NCBI GenBank assembly: GCA_027475525.1
Contig: JAMWFC010000040.1
Span: 1 to 64,000, forward strand
Direction: 5' to 3'
Length of the DNA: 64,000 bases
Origin: Macrolepiota albuminosa
Lineage: Eukaryota; Basidiomycota; Agaricomycetes; Agaricales; Agaricaceae
Shown: positions 48,235-59,189 of the stretch, piece by piece
Layout: each line of letters starts with the position of its first letter
How positions within the stretch are numbered: the first letter of the stretch is position 1
Made by a program: the position numbers and the translations under genes
The notes under the pieces: model-generated
What the model was told of the DNA's origin: nothing
Seen by the model: only the letters and a program-made list of their open reading frames with translations
Database searches by the model: none

Positions 48235-50379
48235 AAAAGCCAGAGTTTAAATTACAATTAATTGTGGATGCAAGGATTTTTTATCAGAATTTATATTGCT
48301 GCTATCTCCTGTATCAAGAGACTTAAGTTGCACTCTGTTAAGAATTAGTTGTTTCAATGTGAAGAAAAGACAGAGTCAATGAAAATAGTAAGAGAGAACA
48401 ATACTAGATGTGCATATTTACTGAGTGCAATGGTATGTCCAAGACAATGTGGTCACTATTCAGCTACTATAAAGTTTACACTGTTATGCACAATGATGGT
48501 GATGTAAGGAACTAATATTTGATTTGGCTTGAATGTCTGCAGAGAGCAAAGACATGTAGAATAACAGGATATTTCCAGATTTACCTTTGAAAAGAGTCTG
48601 TAGCCCATCAGTCTGTAGCCTGGATAATGAGGTGCAACTCTGGCTTTGGCAAGATAGGTAGCACCTCCTGCATAAAGAAATTGGCCAGCAACATTTTTGT
48701 CAAAAAAATAGAGCTGCTTAATAAAGAAGGCATAAGATAGTGGCTGGCTATTTTTATTAATCAGAGTTCTCTGCATAAAGAGAAAAGTTGATGTTGGCTG
48801 CTCTAGTATGCAATGAATTGTTTGTATAAATCTAAAATGTACAGTTGTAGACAATTAAATATAATCAACATGACTGAATTTTATAATATTTTACAAATAT
48901 ATAGACATATCAAAAACACTTGATTTAGACTCTACAGGATATATGAGATATAATTTTACAAGCAGATTTTTTGATTTCTAAGTTTTGTTTTTTTCAGAAA
49001 TTTTGGCCACTTGCTAAAAAAATTGCAAAAAATACAAAAAAAAAAATATAAAATTAATAGCTTTTAAGTATTAAAGCATGTTTGTGATAAAAAACTATTT
49101 ATTAAAGTTGCTAATCAAACTAAATAAATTATTAAAAATTTGACCAAAATTTCTATTTTTTACATTTCTCTCAGCAAAATAGAGCATAAATATCTTTCAA
49201 AGTATATTCAAAATACTGCTAAACATTAAAATCACAACAAAAAGCTTTTACTTGCTGAAATACCCATGTCATCTATTGATACTTTATTATCTAGTGCCAA
49301 TCAATCAGAATTTAATTTACAGAGATATAATTAAATAAAAGTTGAGAATAAGAAGGAAACAGAGTTTTAGAATAATCAGAATATTGTATGGAAGTTGATT
49401 AAATTGGTAAAACAGCATAATGATAATCTAAAAGATAATAATTGATTTTCTTACATTTTGCAGAAGAAGAGAAGTAAGAGACAAATATAAATAAAATTAA
49501 TTGTAAACTCATATTTTTGGACTTGCAAAGTGGCCAAGTATCTATAAAAAAATCAGATGTAATAAGCAACTTGGACAAAACTGTTCAAAAATATAAGCAA
49601 ATAATGAAAAATTAAAAAAAGCTTGATGAATTTGAATTCACAATTGTATAAAGTTACAATTAATTATCAATAATGGCAAGCTCAAGATTTTAGAATTATC
49701 AAACAATGCAGAGCTGATTATTTGACAAAAATCAGTTAAGCCACAACTTTTTTGAAATAAAACTCAAGATAAAGCTCAAGATATGATAAGGGACTCAGAT
49801 ACAAGCAGAGATATAAATAACAAAAAAGAGGAGGAATGGAAAGATCTTGATAAAGTTGTCCATTTACAAGCCTTTAAGTTGAAGAGTTGGGTTGAGTTAC
49901 AAGAACAAATCAAAAAAGACATTTAAAAGAGCTCAAAAATGTTATCAATGGCAAAAATAAACCAGTTGATTGCTCTTTATAGTTTTGCAACTCTAATAGT
50001 AAAGAGTTGTGTATGAGTAGATTGCTACTAGTCAGAAGATTGCATGCCAATGGAGTAAATTTCAAAAAATATATTTTGCTCAAAGAATTTATACATTTGC
50101 TCTACATTATGAGGTCTGAGAACAGCTACTCATTAAAAAGAGGGGTGAAACAAGAAAGACATGTACTTTGCTGTTCAGCAAACTAAAAAACAGCTTAAGA
50201 CTGGCTTGTCTCCTAGATTGCAGGCCAAGTTACTCCTTGTTGCTTTCTTGAAGTCTTAAACAAAATTATTCTTTCTTCTCTGAGCATAATTTTGAAAACT
50301 CCATTATGTGAGCACACTGCTCACAAATAGTTGATGCAACTTGGATAGAGATTGACAAAATTGAAGAAGGATGTGTATA
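48235..50379. other. AT-rich, CpG-free decayed sequence
   Basis: A minus frame at 48,456-48,854 is open for 132 codons but shows no family I recognise. The rest is dense in stops. It is probably old transposon debris. A mitochondrial origin was considered and not supported. Confidence 0.4.
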
Positions 50380-50739
50380 CAGTGGCTCAAAAAACTGTCC
50401 CAATGTTTCATACTTTTTGAAAGATGACATTGGCATGAAGGATGGGAAGTACATAAAATCCTGATTAAATCATGTAAAATATTATGGCATTGTAGCTACA
50501 GAACAAATCTAGGTTTATGTAATCAAATTCAAAACTGATGGAGCAATAGCCATTTTAAAATATTTACTCATTGGGACAGTTTTTTGAGCATCTCTAATTT
50601 TTCAGGTTTATCCCTATTTTACTCAGAAATAAAGAGTAAGTTGCATGTGGGAATATAAACAAAGTCATGTGACCATGTTTAGATATATTTGGGAGTAGTT
50701 CAAGCTGGTTGAACTACATCTTGACTTTCAACTACTATC

Positions 50740-51758
50740 ATGAAACCTATTCCTTCTGCACAACACTCTACTGTTGCTTCTCTTCTTGCTCAAGAGTATT
50801 CTCTGGTCAGATTGGGGCTCAAACTGGTCTAGGGAAGTCTGCTACTGGGAGGATTGGTAGAGAGTTGGAGATGGACAAGGAAAACCATCCTGGAGGCCAT
50901 CCTGCTAAGCTTACTCCATGTGATAAACAGGCTATTGTTCGACAAATCTCAACTGAGAGACTTGATACAGCTGTCCAGGCCACTAATTTTATCAACAACA
51001 TCATTTCCAACCCTGTCTCTTCCAAGACTGTCTGGAATGTGTTGAAGGAGGAGGGGTATTGGTCTGCTACCAAGAGAAAAGTTCCTATGCTCAAAGCTAA
51101 ACATTGACAACTACAGCTTAAATGGGCTCAGAAGCATCAGAACTGGACTATAGAGGACTGGAAAAGGGTGTTGTGGACAGATGAGACAAAGATTAACAGG
51201 ATTGGGTCAGATGGGAAGCAGTATGTGTGGAAGCTACAAGGAGAAGACATTTTAGACTGAACAACTACACCTACTGTGAAGCATGGAGGAGGGAATAATC
51301 TCATGGTATGGGGCTGTATGAGTTGGAATGGGGTAGAAAAGCTTGTAGAGGTGGTGGGGATCATGAATGCAGAGCAGTACTGTGAAATTTTAGATGATGG
51401 AGCAAAGGAGAACTTTGAGAAGTTGGAGATGGAGGAGGGTGCCTACTACTTTCAACAGGACAATGACTCCAAACACAACTCCAAGAGGGCTGACAAGTGG
51501 TTTGAGGACAACAACTTTAATGTCCTTTGGTGGCCAGCCCAATCCCCTGATCTCAACCCTATTGAACATCTCTGGGAGTACCTCAAAGAGCAACTTAGGC
51601 AGTATGAAACACCTCCTTATGGTGTGCATGAATTATGGGAGAGGGTTGCAAAGGAGTGGGATGAAATACTACCAGAGGTATGTCAAAGACTAATAGAAAG
51701 CATGCCTAGAAGGATTCAAGCAGTTATCAAGGCAAATGGAGGACATACAAAGTACTAG
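50740..51758 (+). pseudogene. Tc1/mariner DD34E transposase, broken
   Basis: It begins MKPIPSAQHSTVASLLAQEY, shifts frame near 50,800, then reads QIGAQTGLGKSATGRIGREL (helix-turn-helix DNA-binding region), AVQATNFINN and EEGYWSATKRKVPM. The catalytic triad is visible: the first Asp in VLWTDETKINRIGSDG, the second in FQQDNDSKHNSK, and a Glu 34 residues later in SPDLNPIEHLWEYLK; it ends ESMPRRIQAVIKANGGHTKY. Two in-frame TGA codons (51,106 and 51,258) stand where relatives have Arg, consistent with CGA to TGA. With one frameshift and two stops it is inactive, yet similarity is high over its whole length, so inactivation was fairly recent. Confidence 0.93.
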
Positions 51759-51874
51759 ATACTAAAATTAGAGATGCTCAAAAAACTGTCCCAATAAGTG
51801 AATATTTTAAAATGGCTATTGCTCCATCAGTTTTGATTTTGATTACATAAAACTAGATTTATTTTGTAGCTACA

Positions 51875-52028
51875 ATGCCATAGTATTTTACCTGATTTAA
51901 TCAGGATTTTAAGTACTTCCCATCCTTCATGCCAATGTCATCTTTCAAAAAATGCCATAGTATTTTACCTGATTTAATCAGGATTTTAAGTACTTCCCAT
52001 CCTTCATGCCAATGTCATCTTTCAAAAA
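51875..52028 (+). repeat. Exact 2 x 77-bp tandem duplication in the right mariner TIR
   Basis: Copies 51,875-51,951 and 51,952-52,028 (starting ATGCCATAGTATTTTACCTG) are identical. The left inverted repeat has this segment once, so the duplication is an addition relative to the element's own other end. Confidence 0.96.
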
Positions 52029-52402
52029 ATATGAAACATTGGGACAGTTTTTTGAGCCACTGTATAAATAAACACAAGTGTTCTAATGTTGTTGCATATT
52101 ATCGTTGATGATGCTCAAATTGAGCTGGAGGTGTACTATCACTAGTACAGCTATTTAGTCAATATAGCTTTGGGCATATTAAGTGTATGAGAGAGTCCTG
52201 GACAAGTCACAGAAAATATATGGTAGGCAAGAAGTTAGTGGCAAGGAAAGTGGATAATTGGAGGCACTTGTGTAAGGCTCCAAAACACAGCAAAAGAGTG
52301 CTAAGAGTCATTAAGGAAAAGCACTAAGAGACATGAGAGAGAGTTGCTAAAGAAAGGTGCTAAAAAGTGTGGGAAGGATCACTAAAAGGCACTAAATATT
52401 AG

Positions 52403-52920
52403 TGTTAGGAGACTCCTCTTTTCTTTCTTCTTTCACTTTCTATTCCTTTACTCTTCTTCATTCATTTTCTTACTTCTTCTATTATTCTTTTATTTTGCTG
52501 TTTCTATTCTTTCAATACTATTTGTTAGTACTATTTTCAGCCTTTGAAGTGCTCTGGTTTTTTAGCTATCATTCAGACAAGTGTGGGCCCTTCAGCACTG
52601 CTTCCAGACTGCTTATATAAGCTGGAGTTTGCCTTTCTGACTTTTAAAGTCCAGAGTTTTCCTGTCTTATTTGCACAGTTATTTGTTTAGGCAATTTTCA
52701 AATTATTAAGGTTTTGTTGTACTGTACAGTTGTTTCCCATGCTTCAGAAGCCCCAGAAGCATCCAATCTGGCATAGGAAATCCCTAGACTTGTTCTCTTT
52801 GGATCTCCCTCTGCCAGGTGAGTAGTTATTATGATATTGTCAGTATATACTCTAATACACTTTGGATCTCCCTTTGCCAGCTGTGTGACTGAGCCACAGC
52901 CTCCAGAGATCACCCTTACA
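52403..52920 (+). mobile_element. 5' LTR of the plus-strand Ty3/Gypsy
   Basis: 518 bp with ends TGTTAGG and CCTTACA, T/C-rich at its left and ending just before gag-like sequence. Its sister solo LTR is at 46,939-47,458. The 3' LTR is not in the window because the element is interrupted at 55,348. Confidence 0.8.
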
Positions 52921-53478
52921 GCAGAACAAGTCTCTACATTTCAGTTTGGAAGCCCCCTTCAGCCTGCTTGAGCCCTCTCTTGCCTCTTTAGGTCACTTCC
53001 TGCCCCTCTGTTGCTTCTATAATCCAACCAGCCTCCTCAGACACTTCTCTAGATGCTTCTGCTCCTCAGGATAATATCTGGGGTCACTTGCTTGCTCTAG
53101 AGACTCAGATGCAGACTACTTAAGCTTCCCTCACCCTCCACACCACCAAACTTGCTAGATTATATTAGGCCACAGACACCATCTCCCATTCTCTTCAGGC
53201 CCTCTTAAAGTGCCTATCTCTCACTCCTACCCCTCTCCAGGTGCCTTCAGTTAGGGCTGACACACCTCTAGTCCCTTGCTTTGGAGCCTTCCCTCTAATT
53301 CATGCCAATATTTCTTGCCTAGCACTCCCAGACATATTCAATAGTGACCAAGCCATGGACAAGTGCTTTCTGCAGTTATGTGTCACCTATATTTAGCTCA
53401 GTAGTGAGGCTTTCCCTTTTCATGCTTTCAAGATTGCCTGAGTTCTGTTCTACATGAAGTCTAAGTGAGCTTTGATTT
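52921..53478 (+). pseudogene. Gag relic of the plus-strand Gypsy
   Basis: Short plus-strand segments read LVPCFGAFPLIHANISCLAL, then PDIFNSDQAMDKCFLQLCVT and FPFHAFKIA, a pattern seen in fungal Gypsy capsid regions, but stops (mostly TAG/TGA) interrupt them. It lies directly between the LTR and the protease/RT relic. Confidence 0.5.
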
Positions 53479-55348
53479 ATGCGCTACAAGTTTTTCGACA
53501 TTTTGGAGGAGTGGAGAGTTTTGGAAGTTGGGATCTGCTCAGTAGTGGATTTAGTCCTTTGTTATCAGACTCATTCAAAGCATGCTGTCTTTGCAGTCAC
53601 CAGCCTAGAAAAGCAGGACATGATACTTGGATTCTCCTGGCTGCATGATCACAATCCTGAGATTGACTGGGCCAAGGGTAAGATGAGTATGATCTGCTGC
53701 TCTCAATGGTGTTCCATATGTGTCAAGGAAGTTAGAGAGGAGCATAGAGAGTTGGTCTATGCATGTGCTGCTATCTGGGCTTGCCAAGTTGGACATCTCC
53801 TTTTTGCAGACCTTGACCTACTGGATCTTCTCCCCTTGGTGTTCTTTTATAAAAAGGCCCTCTATAAAGACATTCAAGGTTTAGTGAGTGAAGCTCAAAT
53901 AGAAAATGGATGCGAGGGTGAATTTGGGTATGTTTTTGACCCAGAGTCTCCAGACAAGGCTATTGAGACAGGTAATAGGATTTATGCAACTACATTACAA
54001 CCTCCACCAACTGTAGCAGAGATTAGAGCTAGCCAAACTACCTTCCAGTGGCTAGCTCAGACATTTGCTGCTAACTCTGCTCCTAAGTTGTTCAGAGATG
54101 CAGTTCCTCATCATCTGCAAGACTTTGAGGATATTTTTTCTAAGGCATCATTTGACTCTCTGCCAGAGCATAAATAGTGGGACCATATTATTGAGCTCAC
54201 ACCTAATGCTGAGCCCTCTAGCTGCAAGGTCTATCCTCTCTCTTCCAGAGAACAGAATGAGCTTGATGCCTTTTTGCAAGAGAATTTAGACTCTGGTCAT
54301 ATCCATCTCTGATGGCCTCTCTAGTCTTCTTTATCAAGAAGAAGGATGGATTTCTACATCAGGTTCAGGACTATTAAGTCTTGAATGTGATGACTGTGAA
54401 GAATTGCTACCCCTTACTACTCATTTCAGAGCTTGTCAACAACCTCTAAGGTGTGCGCTACTTCACTAAGTTGGATGTCTGCTAGGGCTACAACAATGTG
54501 CACATTAAAAAAGGTGACGAGGTCAAAGGCAGCATTTTGAACAAATCATAGACTCTTTGAACCTTTAATAATGTTCTTTGGCCTCACTTATAGCCCTGCC
54601 ACCTTTCAGACCATGATGAATGACATTTTTCAAGACCTCATAGCAGAAGGTGTTGTGTGTGTATATCTTGATGATATCCTCATCTATACCAAGACTCTAG
54701 AGGAGCATTGTTGGATTACACACATTATACTAGAACGTCTTTGTCAACACCAGCTCTATTTTAAGCTAAAGAAGTGCAAGTTTGAGCAGACTAAGGTCAA
54801 ATACCTTGGACTGGTCATCTCTCATGGAATGGCTGAGATAGACCCAGTCAAGGTGGCTAGTGTGGCAGAGCCAGAGCCTAAGAACAAGAAGGAGGTTCAG
54901 GCCTTCCTAGGCTTCACCAACTTTTACCAGAGGTTTATTCAGGATTTTTCACACCATGCCCAGCCTCTCTTTGATTTCACCACTAAGGACACTCCTTGGC
55001 ACTGGAATGTAGTGCAACAAATAGCCTTTGATGCCTTCAAACAGGCCATCACTTCAAAGCCTGTCCTTCTATTCCCAGATGATGACTCTTCCTTCTATGT
55101 TGAAGCTGATAGCTCAGATTCTGCTACTGAAGCTGTCTTCTCTCAACAGTGAAAGGAGGATGGTAAGTGGCATCCTATGGCTTAATTATGAGATCTATGA
55201 CAAGGAGATGCTAGCTATCATTCAGTCATTTGAGGAGTGGTGACATTTCCTTGAGGGTACTAGGCATAAATTTGAGGTGTGGACTGATCACAAGAACTTG
55301 GAGTACTTTTGGATGGCCAAGAAACTTAACTGCTGACAAGCTTGATAG
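53479..55348 (+). pseudogene. Ty3/Gypsy protease-RT-RNase H relic, truncated by insertion
   Basis: Plus-strand blocks in pol order: the end of the protease (DMILGFSWLHDHNPEIDWAK), the RT approach (DFEDIFSKASFDSLPEHK then a stop, CKVYPLSSREQNELDAFLQE), RT palm MFFGLTYSPATFQTMMNDIF and the catalytic VCVYLDDILIYTKT, connection FLGFTNFYQRFIQDFS, and RNase H start FYVEADSSDSA and [11 protein letters not shown]. Numerous stops (for example TAG at the KQW position and TGA TAG at the RW of QARW) and frame changes kill it. It ends abruptly at 55,348, where the minus-strand element begins with TGTCAGG. The rest of pol and the 3' LTR should lie to the right of that element, beyond the window. Confidence 0.9.
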
Positions 55349-55708
55349 TGTCAGGTTCCACTGAGTCAGGAGCTTTCCGGGAAAGCAATGCCCTTACAAT
55401 GTGGACTTGATCTATGGATACTCGGGTGTCTGGAACTCCGGGGTTCAAGATGCGGACAGGGATAATCCCAGGAGAGGGGACTTGGTCCGGGGGTTTTGGG
55501 GTTGTGGGTAGCTGGGGGTTGGGTGGGGGTCGAGTCATGAACCAGAGGTTCTAAGACAAGACCGAGTTAGCAAATTGGTGTTCTGGGGGTGTCCCGGGGT
55601 GGGTCCGGAGAGGAGGAGTCGTGACATCACCCCTCCTCAGCGCTGAGACCCTCCGAGGCGCGTGGGGGTGTCCTGGGGTGGGTCCGGAGGGGAGGGGTCA
55701 TGACATCA
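55349..55708 (-). repeat. 3' LTR of the minus-strand chromovirus
   Basis: On the plus strand it begins TGTCAGGTTCC and ends GACATCA. On the minus strand it is preceded by a polypurine tract (GAGGGGGGGG, plus-strand 55,709-55,718), the expected primer for plus-strand DNA synthesis. Its right end is duplicated as an imperfect 79-bp repeat (55,585 and 55,664 phases), which makes the exact LTR edge ambiguous (55,624 or 55,708). Distant similarity of the ends to the solo LTR at 58,274 suggests related families. Confidence 0.65.
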
Positions 55709-55802
55709 CCCCCCCCTCAGCACGCGTAGTTGGTGGTCCAGGTGTGGGACCCAGCACGTGTCTTGACACGTATTGAAAAAAATTTTACCAACAAACTCAA
55801 CC

Positions 55803-57373
55803 ATGTCGTGTACGCCGACGCATTCCCCAACGCCTCCACAAACTAACGAGGTCGTGACCCTCATGGCCTGGGAAGCCTGGAACGCGTGGTACTGAGCCTG
55901 CCTGGACCGGGAGCGCGTGGCAGCGCTCATGCAACAACATGAGTGCTTCCCATGCCGCTCGCTTGTTGTTACTGACCTTCCTTTTTCAGAACAACACAAC
56001 ACCACTGCCCCGGAGTCTGCTCCTGGGGCGGGTTCCAGCCATCCTGCGCCATCTTTTGCGTGGATGATTGTCTGCCCCCTCCGCTGTCGCCCTTCCCTGC
56101 AGCCTCGTCTCATCGCTCCCCATTTCCGGTAGTCCGGGATGGGCACGGGGACCATCTCCATGGTCCTGGAGGATCAGCGCGTCCCATGGGTGGGCGTATC
56201 GCAAGAGCAATTCAAGCATGCCCTGAAGAGGCCCCGGGGCCTGCCTTCCCATGCTTGGTGCGTCAGTAATGGGCTGGTAGGTGGTCTCGTGCTCCCGATT
56301 TTGTAGCTAATTTGAGTGCCTAGTGCCTTCACTGCGCCTGCCGGCAGGTCTCCTGCTTGTTTGAGGCCCTGGCCCCCTCATCTCAATAGGACACCTCAGT
56401 GTGCGAGGCGTGTCGCCTCAATCATAAGCGGTGTTCCATCTTGGCGCTGTGGAGGGCATACAGTGTGTTGCGGAAGCAGGGGTGGCTGTTGGAGGGGGTA
56501 ACTCGGAGGATGGGGGTGGAGGAGAGGACCTGGGTAGCGGAGCCAGAAGGGGTCCGGGGGGGGTGCCCACAGGAGGTTCGGGGGGTGGGGCAGGGGAGGG
56601 AGGAGTCATCTGGGTAGGGGGCTGGGGCCGGCCCGTGGTGTTGATCACACGCCGGGTCACTCAGTCCGGCACCCAGGGCAGGGAGGTTGTGGGGGGCGGC
56701 CAGACAAGGGGAAGCGGCGGGCGTCGCCCAGTCCCTCCCCGGGGCCTTCCAAGAGGGTGCGCCTGCCTGTGGAGATCCCATCCCTGGCCTCCCCAGCATG
56801 CCTTTCCCTGGCAATGTTCTCCCCATTGTCTGGGTGACCCCTGAGCGTCGAGGTGAGGGCCTTGCAGGAGCGCTTGGAGCAGGCCAACCAGGAGAGGGAG
56901 GAGCGCAAGGAGGGGGCGAGGGAGGAGGCGGCGCTCTGGCAGGAGCTGGAGGAGGCGAGGGTGGCCTGGGGGGGAGCCGAGGCCCAGCTGGATGCCCTGA
57001 GGGCCAGGCTGGAGCAGGAGGTGGGGCTCTCAGGGCAAGGTACTTCGAGCCCGGGGTTGGTTGAGGCCTTGCGTTGGGACGTGGTAATTGGGCGCATGGC
57101 CTCCTTAAGTGAGCGTTTTCCTCCTTGTCTGCAGTCTGGTCAGTACTAACATTTCCAGGCTGGGCCCGGGAGCATCACTTGCTCCTGGACGAGGTCACCG
57201 CAGCATTTGCGTCCCTGCAAGAGGGGCTATGGCCAGAGGTAGGGAACCCTGGGGTGGAGCGGGGCCTGGATTTGTTGGGGAGGTTGGTGGCTGCACACCG
57301 CCGGAAAAATGTTCCGGCCCTGGAGTTGTGGCTCGAGCGGGTCTTGGACAAGGGCAAACAGCTCCCGTCTTAG
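55803..57373 (+). CDS. Antisense intron-bearing gene in the chromovirus (Zn2Cys6-like, coiled coil)
   Basis: This plus-strand gene runs opposite to the retroelement between its 3' LTR and the end of pol. Visible pieces: MSCTPTHSPTPPQTNEVVTL then WEAWNAWY and a stop; an exon RVPWVGVSQEQFKHALKRPR; after an intron (GTGGTC...CTAG, about 56,279-56,320), CLHCACRQVSC and, 15 codons on, CEACRLNHKRC, each C-x2-C-x6-C; a basic stretch KRRASPSPSPGPSKRVRLPV (56,712, NLS-like); a coiled coil RALQERLEQANQEREERKEG continuing to ALRARLEQEV; and after an intron with branch point CTAAC (about 57,109-57,159), WAREHHLLLDEVTAAFASLQ to the stop. Three or more TGA/TAG codons make this copy a probable pseudogene. 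Zn2Cys6-like, NLS and coiled coil together would suit a nuclear DNA-binding protein; that is inference. Confidence 0.55.
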
Positions 57374-57751
57374 AACTAGCTGGCTGAGGAGGTGTGGCGG
57401 GAGCACGGTCCGGGGGGTGGGGGAGGATTTCTGGGGCTGGCCAAGGGGAGGGGATGGTGAGGGCGGTTCGGGGCCCCAGCTCTAGGGGTCCCCGTTTTCT
57501 TGTTATTGCCTGTCTTGTGGTGCCTGTAACTGTAGAATAGTGTACTTTACTAAAATGTATATACTTGGTCTCCCATGGTCAATGGGAAGTGTGAGTAAGG
57601 GGGGCGAAAGAAACCGGAAAAAACACCTTGCCCAGACTCTGGGACACTACTGTGAAAGAGTACTAAAAGGGAGTAAGATCTAGAAAGAAAAAACAGAAAG
57701 TATACATGGGAGTTGAATCTCTACTGAGCCCAGAGGTGGGGGTTATGCCCA
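57374..57751. other. Convergent spacer inside the chromovirus
   Basis: 378 bp between the antisense gene stop and the pol stop. It contains an A/G-rich tract (57,660-57,700) and no frame of interest. It probably holds both 3' ends. Confidence 0.4.
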
Positions 57752-58273
57752 CTACTGCCGTCTGTGAGTCCTGCGCCTAGGAGGGTTGTTTCCCGAGTGC
57801 TGTCGCTGGAAGTCTCTGAGTTTGTCGAGGGTGCCTTCGAGGTTTTGATGCGGTTCCCAGGTGTCGTCCTCTGGGCCATATCCCTTCCATCATACAAGGA
57901 AGTGGGGTCGTCCACGAATGTACCGGGAGTCAAGGATGTCTTCAACCTCGTAGTGGTACTTGTCCTTGACCTTGACTGGGGGAGGGGGCTTGGAGCGTTG
58001 TTCGGGGAAGGGATCCGGGGGGTGTTGTTCCAGAAGGCAGATATGGAATACCGGGTGTAGACCCTTAAGTCCCAGGGGGAGCTCGATCTTGTAGGTGTGA
58101 GATGAGACTTTCTTCAAAATCTTGAATGGGCCAAGGCGCTTGTGATCGAGTTTTGGGGAGGGCTGGCAGGTGCAGAGGTGGTGTTGATCTAACCATACCT
58201 TTGTCCCAGGAGTCCAGTCAGGAGTGTCTTCCTGTTTCTGGTCGGCGTGTTTCACATAGGCCTGGTTTGCGGT
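57752..58273 (-). pseudogene. Integrase C-terminus and chromodomain of the chromovirus
   Basis: Minus strand from the solo-LTR junction: [51 protein letters not shown] and [16 protein letters not shown] are the GPY/F-type integrase tail. [20 protein letters not shown], then [19 protein letters not shown] and LRDF form a chromodomain with its aromatic residues (Y, W, W). One TGA stands at the Arg/Lys before WKGY. Chromodomains steer integration to histone-marked chromatin, which fits nesting in a transposon-rich region. It stops at 57,752-57,754. Confidence 0.9.
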
Positions 58274-59189
58274 TGTCACGAGCCACACTTACGCCACTCG
58301 ATGTCACGAGCCACACTTACACCACTCGATGTCACGAGCCACACTTACGCCACCCCGAGCCCCAGCAAGCCCTGCCTGGAACAACCCCTCCTTTGAAACC
58401 CAACCCCCCAGCGCGTCCCCGGAACACATCGGGACAAGACCGACTAGATCCGATGCCACCCCGACCAAGGCCGACCTGGCCCAACCCGACGCCCAACCCC
58501 CGGACAAGGCCCGAAGCCCCGCCCACGCGCCACGTGCCCCGGACGCCGTCCCAAGCCTCGATCGATCATGCCGGGGGCCGCCCCCACTTGGCACCGCCCT
58601 CCCGGCGCCACTCCCGAACCCGGACAATACACCACAACCCATCTACGCCCCCCGGGACCACACGACCGCAGAGGACTGATATCCGGACAATACACCGCAT
58701 GGGATGCACCACATGGAGGAGGGGTACGGACCTTGCCCAGGGGGCCCGGAACTCACCTGGCACCTGGTACTTAACCCGCAGCTCGTAGTACGTTACGGTA
58801 GTCTTGATATTGCTATAACTCGTCTCTATACTCTCTTGTCTATTTCCTACTCGTCTCAATCTATCTGTCTTACTCTCTCAAGTCTCCCGGTCTCTAAAAG
58901 TCTCACTTCAATTCTACTTAGTCTCCCGGTTTCAGTCTCAGTCTCCCAGTCTCAGTCTCTTTCTCCGATCACCCCTCTGCCCTAGCAAGGCTCCGCCCAC
59001 TTCCGCCCCGTATTCCGGACTTAGCCCGGGATCCTGCTCTACCTCCTCCTACGAACTCTGGCGCTCCGTAGTCACCCCGCGCTCTACCCAAAACTCCGGA
59101 ACTCACCCGGAGACTCTCCGTAGACTTCGAGTCCGCCTAGTAAGGACCCGCTTGCCCCCGGAGGCCCCCGTCGTCAGCGGAACCTGACA
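58274..59189 (+). mobile_element. Solo LTR (916 bp) inserted in the chromovirus integrase
   Basis: It starts TGTCACGAGCC and ends GGAACCTGACA. The 5-bp target duplication GCGGT is exact (58,269-58,273 and 59,190-59,194). Removing it with one GCGGT rejoins the integrase reading frame (EEINTA to NQAYVK). The left end has three 28-bp tandem copies (58,274, 58,302, 58,330) of TGTCACGAGCCACACTTACG plus CCACTCGA, and the right half has the C/T-rich tracts usual in LTRs. Confidence 0.93.

Larger units (their letters stand above)
50380..52062 (+). mobile_element. Tc1/mariner element (DD34E), decayed
   Basis: Ends CAGTGGCTCAAAAAACTGTC and its complement lie at 50,380 and 52,062, flanked by TA on both sides (50,378-50,379 and 52,063-52,064), the Tc1/mariner target duplication. 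The left inverted repeat is 218 bp (50,380-50,597). The right one spans 51,768-52,062, 295 bp, which equals 218 + 77 because of a 77-bp duplication at 51,875-52,028. Each repeat is itself bounded by inverted copies of the GGCTCAAAAAACTGTCCCAAT-like site. The interior carries one transposase relic. Confidence 0.93.

Noticed and set aside
45291..50379. Mitochondrial DNA insertion, suggested by high AT content
   Set aside because: No mitochondrial gene, tRNA or rRNA signature was seen; LTR and mariner structures dominate and CpG loss accounts for the composition.
56422..57097. Long minus-strand frames opposite the coiled-coil gene
   Set aside because: They are GC-rich shadows; the plus strand has the splice signals, Cys motifs and coiled coil.
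58126..58788. Long plus-strand Pro/Arg-rich frame over the solo LTR (220 codons)
   Set aside because: It crosses the LTR insertion junction and a real integrase tail on the other strand; the composition is a by-product of GC-rich repeats.
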